From Pseudazoarcus pumilus_A (GTDB lineage: Bacteria > Pseudomonadota > Gammaproteobacteria > Burkholderiales > Rhodocyclaceae): 8,972 bases of DNA. The stretch spans positions 1 through 8,972 of the forward strand of contig JAJLLM010000130.1 of NCBI GenBank assembly GCA_033837965.1, in the 5' to 3' direction. The notes beneath the pieces were generated by a model. That model ran no database searches. It saw nothing but the letters and a program-made list of their open reading frames with translations, and had not been told where the DNA came from. The position numbers and the translations under genes are program-made. This document shows, one piece after another, positions 5,524-8,972 of this stretch; the stretch's first letter is position 1; every line of letters begins with the position of its first letter.

Positions 5524-6735
5524 TCAGTACAGCAGGAAGGGCGCGCGCGCTTCCCGCCAGGCCTGTTCGTCGGGTGTGGTGATGGCGTCCAGGTCGCCCG
5601 CCTGCGCGGCCGGATCGTCCACCCATTCACGCAGCAAGGGGCTGCCGTTGATGAGGTCGATGGCCAGCCGGTCGTGCTCGTACTCGTAGGGGAAGTCGCG
5701 CCACAGCGGGTAGTCCGGCGCGAGCTGGCGGATGGCCTTGAAGGCTGCGGCCTGTACGCGCCAGGGGCGGAAAGCGGTGTGTTCGTAGGCCGGCAGGTCC
5801 ACATGCATCTGCACGCCGTTGCACAGTTTTCCGGCGTGCTTGTGGAAGGTCGGCTCGAACCAGCAGGGGCGCAGCACGCAGCCGGTGAGCCAGTCCGGAG
5901 CAAGCTTGCGCATTGCGGCGATGATGGCCTCGGCGTCGATGTCCGGCGCGCCGAACAGTTCCAGCGGACGCGTGGTGCCGCGGCCTTCCGATAGCGTCGT
6001 GCCCTCCAGCATCACGGTGCCGGCATAGGCGCGTGCCATCGACAGATTGGGTGCGTTGGGGCTGGGGTTGATCCACGCGCGCTCCTGCGGCCAACCGAAG
6101 CCCGGTGCAGCTTCGGGCTGCCAGCCCTGCATGGTGATTACCTGCAGATCGACGTTGAGTCGGAGTTGCGCGACGAACCAGCGCGCCAGCTCACCCATGG
6201 TCAGGCCGTGGCGCATCGGCATCGGCCCGGCGCCGACGAAGCTCTCCCAGCCTTCACGCAGTGTGAGTCCTTCCACCGGTCGGCCGGCCGGATTGGGGCG
6301 GTCGAGCACCCACACGCTCTTGCCGAGACGGGCGGATTCCTCCAGCACATAGCGCAGCGTGGTGATGAAGGTATAGATGCGGCAGCCCAGGTCCTGCAGG
6401 TCGACCAGCAGCACGTCGAAGCTGTCCATCATGCGCGCGGTCGGCCGGCGCACCTCGCCGTACAGGCTGAATACCGGAATGCCCAGACGCGGGTCGATGA
6501 AGTCATCCGACTCCACCATGTTGTCCTGCTTGTCGCCGCGCAGGCCGTGCTGCGGACCGAAGGCGGCGCTCAACTGCACGTCCGGCAAGGCTGCCAGCGC
6601 ATCCAGCGCATACGTCAGCTGCGGTGTGACCGACGCCGGGTGGGCGAGCAGGGCAACGCGACGCCCGGCCAGCGGACGGCGCAGTGCGGGTTCGGCGAGA
6701 AGGCGGTCCAGTCCGGTCCGGAAAGAGGCGGTCAT
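5524..6735 (-). CDS. namZ: DUF1343/NamZ family protein, predicted exo-beta-N-acetylmuramidase (GH171)
   Basis: The founding member, Bacillus subtilis NamZ (YbbC), removes MurNAc from the non-reducing end of peptidoglycan fragments. The 403-residue product spans the whole family: an N-terminal Rossmann-like part with GPQHGLRG (60-67), NMVESDDFIDP (72-82), DVLLVDLQDLGCRIYTFI (107-124), VLDRPNPAGRPVEG (143-156) and RHGLTMGELARW (175-186), then a C-terminal part with GRGTTRPLELFGAP (251-264). The family is often written with PEHG where this protein has PQHG (61-64). No signal peptide precedes the fold, and the frame is closed by a stop at 6766-6768 with no alternative start, so the protein should stay in the cytoplasm, unlike secreted NamZ. 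No clear Shine-Dalgarno sequence precedes the ATG. It appears monocistronic. Family membership is secure; the exact reaction is inferred. Confidence 0.88.
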   Translation of the reverse strand: MTASFRTGLDRLLAEPALRRPLAGRRVALLAHPASVTPQLTYALDALAALPDVQLSAAFGPQHGLRGDKQDNMVESDDFIDPRLGIPVFSLYGEVRRPTARMMDSFDVLLVDLQDLGCRIYTFITTLRYVLEESARLGKSVWVLDRPNPAGRPVEGLTLREGWESFVGAGPMPMRHGLTMGELARWFVAQLRLNVDLQVITMQGWQPEAAPGFGWPQERAWINPSPNAPNLSMARAYAGTVMLEGTTLSEGRGTTRPLELFGAPDIDAEAIIAAMRKLAPDWLTGCVLRPCWFEPTFHKHAGKLCNGVQMHVDLPAYEHTAFRPWRVQAAAFKAIRQLAPDYPLWRDFPYEYEHDRLAIDLINGSPLLREWVDDPAAQAGDLDAITTPDEQAWREARAPFLLY

Positions 6736-6762
6736 GGCGTGGGCAGACGAAGCAAAGCCCGC

Positions 6763-6768
6763 ATCTTA
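6763..6768 (-). promoter_or_regulatory. Weak candidate -10 element for the namZ-like gene
   Basis: Reading leftward, TAAGAT matches four of six -10 consensus bases and lies 28 nt before the ATG at 6735. That would leave a leader of about 20 nt with no obvious Shine-Dalgarno sequence. No good -35 hexamer is visible. Low confidence. Confidence 0.22.
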
Positions 6769-6775
6769 GCCGGAG

Positions 6776-6788
6776 TGACGTGGCGTCA
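6776..6788. other. TGACG-TGG-CGTCA palindrome in a divergent intergenic region
   Basis: A perfect 5-bp inverted repeat with a 3-bp spacer lies between the divergent namZ-like and osmB-like genes, just upstream of the candidate -10 of the former. Its position would suit an operator. I cannot link it to a known regulator. Confidence 0.3.
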
Positions 6789-6816
6789 TCGCTTGAAACA
6801 CATGCTCATGGACGCG

Positions 6817-6847
6817 TTGCAAATGCGCCGGGCGGGCCGCCTAGCAT
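6817..6847 (+). promoter_or_regulatory. Candidate promoter of the osmB-like gene
   Basis: ttgcaa (6817-6822) and tagcat (6842-6847) resemble -35 and -10 hexamers with a long 19-base spacer. The cTAgcaT core has some likeness to the extended -10 of stationary-phase sigma factor promoters, which would suit an OsmB homologue. Transcription would start near 6854, about 23 nt before the ATG. Confidence 0.33.
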
Positions 6848-6876
6848 GGTGGCGTCCCTGAACGGAGTGACCGACC

Positions 6877-7092
6877 ATGAACACCAAAACCCTCATTTCC
6901 CTGCTCGCCGTCGCCCTGCTGGCGACCGGCTGTTCCACTTGGGACGGCATGTCCAAACGTGAACAGAGCGCCGCAGTGGGCGCCGGTGTCGGCGGTCTGG
7001 CCGGCGCCGTGCTGACCAACGGCGGTGTGCTCGGCACCATCGGTGGCGCGGCCATCGGCGGTGTGATCGGAGACCAGGCCGGCAAGAAGTAA
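6877..7092 (+). CDS. osmB: OsmB-like glycine-zipper lipoprotein
   Basis: A 71-residue small lipoprotein. The N-terminus is a type II signal peptide, with hydrophobic LISLLAVALLA and lipobox ATGC (Cys19); Ser20 suggests outer-membrane sorting. The mature part aligns well from memory with E. coli OsmB: a charged SKRE segment, then a glycine zipper GAGVGGLAGAVLTNGG.LGTIGGAAIGGVIGDQAGKK with Gly at regular intervals, giving two short hairpin-forming hydrophobic helices. OsmB in E. coli is an osmotically inducible, stationary-phase lipoprotein; its exact role is not clear. GGAG (6864-6867) lies nine bases before the ATG. The gene is alone, is divergent from the namZ-like gene and is closed by a strong terminator. 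Other glycine-zipper lipoproteins (SlyB-like) are longer, so the OsmB assignment fits better, though orthology is not proven. Confidence 0.88.
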   Translation: MNTKTLISLLAVALLATGCSTWDGMSKREQSAAVGAGVGGLAGAVLTNGGVLGTIGGAAIGGVIGDQAGKK

Positions 7093-7127
7093 TCTCCTCC
7101 CTTGCGCCTTCGGGTGTCAGTAGCAAA

Positions 7128-7151
7128 GCGGCCTTCGGGCCGCGTTTTTTT
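7128..7151 (+). terminator. Rho-independent terminator with UUCG tetraloop
   Basis: gcggcc and ggccgc form a 6-bp GC stem around a ttcg tetraloop, followed by G and seven T residues (7145-7151). It ends the osmB-like transcript. The last T is also the final base of the pxpA stop codon on the other strand, so the structure sits exactly at the end of the convergent operon. A weaker hairpin with the same ttcg loop and a 4-bp stem lies just upstream at 7105-7116. Confidence 0.92.
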
Positions 7152-7924
7152 CAGCCGAGCGTTTTCAGCTCCGGCAGCGCCACCAGTTCGCAGCCCGCCC
7201 GCTCCAGCGCGTCGCGCACGGCATGCGCCACCTCCACGCCGTGCACGTTGTCGCCATGCACGCAGATGCTGTGAAACGGCACTTCCAGCCGCTTACCGTT
7301 GATCGACACGATGCCGCCGGCGTCGAGCATGCGCAGCACATGTGCCACGCAGGCCGCCTTGTCGGTCAGCACCGCGCCGGGCTGGCTGCGCGGCACCAGA
7401 TGGCCCTGGTCGGTGTAGGCGCGGTCGGCAAAGATCTCGCCCGCCACGCGCAGGCCGATGTTGCGCCCGGCGATGTCGAGCTGCGAGCCGGCCGGCGCGA
7501 GCAGGATCAGCGACGGGTCGAACGCCTTCACCGCCTTGACCACGTTCAGCGCCATGCCGGCGTCCTCGCTCGCCATGTTGCTCATCGCGCCGTGCGGCTT
7601 CACGTGCTTCATCTCCAGCCCCTCGACGCGCGCCATGCTGGCCAGCGCGCCGAGCTGGTAAAGGATGATGGCCTGCAGTTCGTCCGAAGCGATGTTCATG
7701 CGCCGCCGCCCGAAGCCCTGCAGGTCGGGGAAGGACGGATGCGCGCCGATGCTCACGTTGTTGCGTCGTGCCGCATGCAGCGTGCGTCGCATGATCTGCG
7801 GGTCGCCGGCATGAAAGCCGCAGGCGATGCTGGCGCTGCGCACGATGGTGAGCATGGTCGCGTCGTCGCCCATCTTCCAGGCGCCGAAGGATTCACCGAG
7901 GTCTGCGTTGAGGTTCAGTTGCAT
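7151..7924 (-). CDS. pxpA: 5-oxoprolinase subunit A (LamB/YcsF family)
   Basis: PxpA acts with PxpB and PxpC in the ATP-dependent opening of 5-oxoproline (pyroglutamate) to glutamate in the cytoplasm. The 257-residue product matches the family in length and sequence throughout: LNADLGESFG (5-14), IACGFHAGDP (33-42), GAHPSFPD (60-67), HVKPHGA (107-113), GEIFADRAYTDQGHLVPRS (162-180) and CVHGDN (221-226). The acidic and His residues in these motifs are those expected of the metal-dependent deacetylase-like fold. AGGA lies about eight bases before the ATG at 7924. It is the last gene of the operon, 24 nt after pxpC, in the same pxpB-pxpC-pxpA order as in E. coli (ybgJKL), and it ends at the shared hairpin. 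Confidence 0.96.
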   Translation of the reverse strand: MQLNLNADLGESFGAWKMGDDATMLTIVRSASIACGFHAGDPQIMRRTLHAARRNNVSIGAHPSFPDLQGFGRRRMNIASDELQAIILYQLGALASMARVEGLEMKHVKPHGAMSNMASEDAGMALNVVKAVKAFDPSLILLAPAGSQLDIAGRNIGLRVAGEIFADRAYTDQGHLVPRSQPGAVLTDKAACVAHVLRMLDAGGIVSINGKRLEVPFHSICVHGDNVHGVEVAHAVRDALERAGCELVALPELKTLG

Positions 7925-7948
7925 CGGATGTCCTGCTGCGTGGTGGTG

Positions 7949-8938
7949 TCAGTCATTTTCCGGATATAGCGCGGCAAGGTCGATCCCTTCGGCAGTGAGC
8001 CGACGCAGCTTCGCCAGCCGCGTCTGCAGCGCCGCGTGCGCCGCCCGCGCGGCGGCCTCGCCGGTGGCGGCATCGACGCACGCAAAACGCACCGCCTCAC
8101 CCGGCTTGCGCGTGGCCAGTCGCGGCAAGTCGGCCGAGATTACGCACGCGATCTTGGGGTAACCGCCGGCGGTCTGCGCGTCGGCCAACAGCACGATGGG
8201 CTGGCCGTGGCCCGGCACTTGGACGGCGCCCGGAATCACCGCGTCCGACACGATGTCGCGGCTTGCCGCATCGCGGTGCGCCAGCGTCGGGCCATCGAGG
8301 CGCATGCCCATGCGGTCGGCGGCCTGGCCGATGCGGTACTCGGCATTCAGGAAGGTGTTCCAGGTCTCGGCCGTGAAGTGCTCCATCTGTGGCCCGGCGA
8401 TCACGCGGATGGGTGCGTCGGTCGTCATCGGCACGTCGTCCAGTCGCCACTCCGGCTGCACCGGCGCGGCCGCGCATTCGATGCGTGTGCCGGCCGCGAG
8501 CCAGCCTCCACCCAGCCCCGAGCGCGCGTGTGCCGAAGCACTTCCCAGCGCCTTCGGTACGTCGGCGCCCGCGAGCGCGAGCAGCGCCACGCGCCCGTCG
8601 TGAAGCGCGCGGATGCGCAGCGTCTCGCCCGGCAGCAGGCGGAGGCTCTGCCAGGCTGGGACGTGACGCACCACGCCGTGGGCCTCGACCTCCAGTTCCG
8701 CATCCCCGGCCACCGCCACGCGCACTGCCGCATCGCCCGCCGTAAAGGCCTGCCCGCCTGCAAAACATTCGATGCCGGGCGCGCCGTCCTCATTGCCCAC
8801 CAGCCGGTTGGCAATGGCCAGCAGTTCCGGTGCCAGCGTGCCCGACCACGGCACACCGATGCGCCGATGGCCGAATCGGCCCAGGTCCTGAATGCAGGCG
8901 GCCGTACCGGGTGCCGTGACGACCAGCGCCGCGTTCAT
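7949..8938 (-). CDS. pxpC: 5-oxoprolinase subunit C (biotin-dependent carboxyltransferase-like, KipA family)
   Basis: PxpC pairs with PxpB in the 5-oxoprolinase complex; related proteins are fused as allophanate hydrolase/urea carboxylase domains. The 329-residue product shows the family signature QDLGRFGHRRIGVPWSG (17-33), ANRLVGN (43-49), the central RIGQAADRMGMRLDGP (202-217) and SDAVIPGAVQVPGHGQPIVL (231-250) followed by ADAQTAGGYPKI. The first signature usually reads GVPxSGAMD; here it is GVPWSGTLAP, a mild divergence. The ATG at 8938 overlaps the stop of the gene before it (ATGA). It lies between partial pxpB and pxpA, which supports the role. The older family label is antagonist of KipI, but the operon context favours 5-oxoproline metabolism. 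Confidence 0.94.
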   Translation of the reverse strand: MNAALVVTAPGTAACIQDLGRFGHRRIGVPWSGTLAPELLAIANRLVGNEDGAPGIECFAGGQAFTAGDAAVRVAVAGDAELEVEAHGVVRHVPAWQSLRLLPGETLRIRALHDGRVALLALAGADVPKALGSASAHARSGLGGGWLAAGTRIECAAAPVQPEWRLDDVPMTTDAPIRVIAGPQMEHFTAETWNTFLNAEYRIGQAADRMGMRLDGPTLAHRDAASRDIVSDAVIPGAVQVPGHGQPIVLLADAQTAGGYPKIACVISADLPRLATRKPGEAVRFACVDAATGEAAARAAHAALQTRLAKLRRLTAEGIDLAALYPEND

Positions 8939-8972
8939 GTCGCCGCCCCCACAAACGCCTCCGGCGCAAGCT
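8935..8972 (-). CDS. pxpB: 5-oxoprolinase subunit B, C-terminal end only (partial)
   Basis: Reading leftward from the window edge, one frame gives LAPEAFVGAT followed by TGA that overlaps the pxpC ATG in an ATGA junction. Only 11 codons are present, so identity rests on position: pxpB normally precedes pxpC, and the piece resembles the usual PxpB end, in which a VRF-type strand is followed by a short Pro-Glu-Phe motif. The other two frames are also open over this short stretch, so the reading is not proven by the window alone. Confidence 0.5.
   Translation of the reverse strand, partial: LAPEAFVGAAT

Noticed and set aside
1..8972. CRISPR, tRNA, rRNA, insertion sequence or prophage signals
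   Set aside because: No regularly spaced repeats outside the coding low-complexity tract, no cloverleaf or rRNA-like sequence, no transposase or integrase, and no abrupt composition change.

Overview
This is a compact, GC-rich chromosomal stretch that reads like a betaproteobacterium, perhaps of the Rhodocyclales type. The main taxonomic pointer is the glutamate-cysteine ligase, which belongs to the family first defined in Acidithiobacillus and common in betaproteobacteria and is unrelated to E. coli GshA. High GC, strong GC bias at third codon positions and short intergenic gaps agree. The taxon is an inference, and no phylogenetic marker such as rRNA is present. I see no mobile element, phage gene, CRISPR array, tRNA or rRNA.

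Layout from left to right. (1) 1-1285, plus strand: 3' part of a gene for an exported Ala/Glu/Arg-rich coiled-coil protein with a long Pro-Ala-Glu tail; it starts before the window. A perfect hairpin at 1288-1313 separates it from the next, convergent unit. (2) 4624-1319, minus strand: a tight gshA-gshB-apbE operon (1-nt gap, then ATGA overlap) encoding both steps of glutathione synthesis and a lipoprotein of the ApbE flavin-transferase family. (3) 4768-5520, plus strand: an NADP(H)-type short-chain dehydrogenase/reductase of the sepiapterin/benzil reductase type, divergent from gshA. (4) 6735-5524, minus strand: a DUF1343/NamZ family protein (GH171, exo-N-acetylmuramidase) without a signal peptide; its stop codon is separated by only 3 nt from that of the reductase. 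(5) 6877-7092, plus strand: a small OsmB-like glycine-zipper lipoprotein ended by a UUCG hairpin terminator. (6) 8972-7151, minus strand: a 5-oxoprolinase operon pxpB(partial)-pxpC-pxpA running leftward from the right edge.

The clearest biological link is between units 2 and 6. Glutathione is made from glutamate, cysteine and glycine by GshA and GshB, and 5-oxoproline, a breakdown product of gamma-glutamyl compounds and a spontaneous product of glutamine/glutamate, is returned to glutamate by PxpABC. The two units lie about 2.5 kb apart in separate transcription units, so the proximity may be chance. The oddities best worth checking are the ApbE metal-site sequence, the Glu-to-Gln change and missing export signal in the NamZ protein, and the repeat-rich N-terminal gene. 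I found no clear undescribed multi-gene system; most of the window is ordinary housekeeping sequence.
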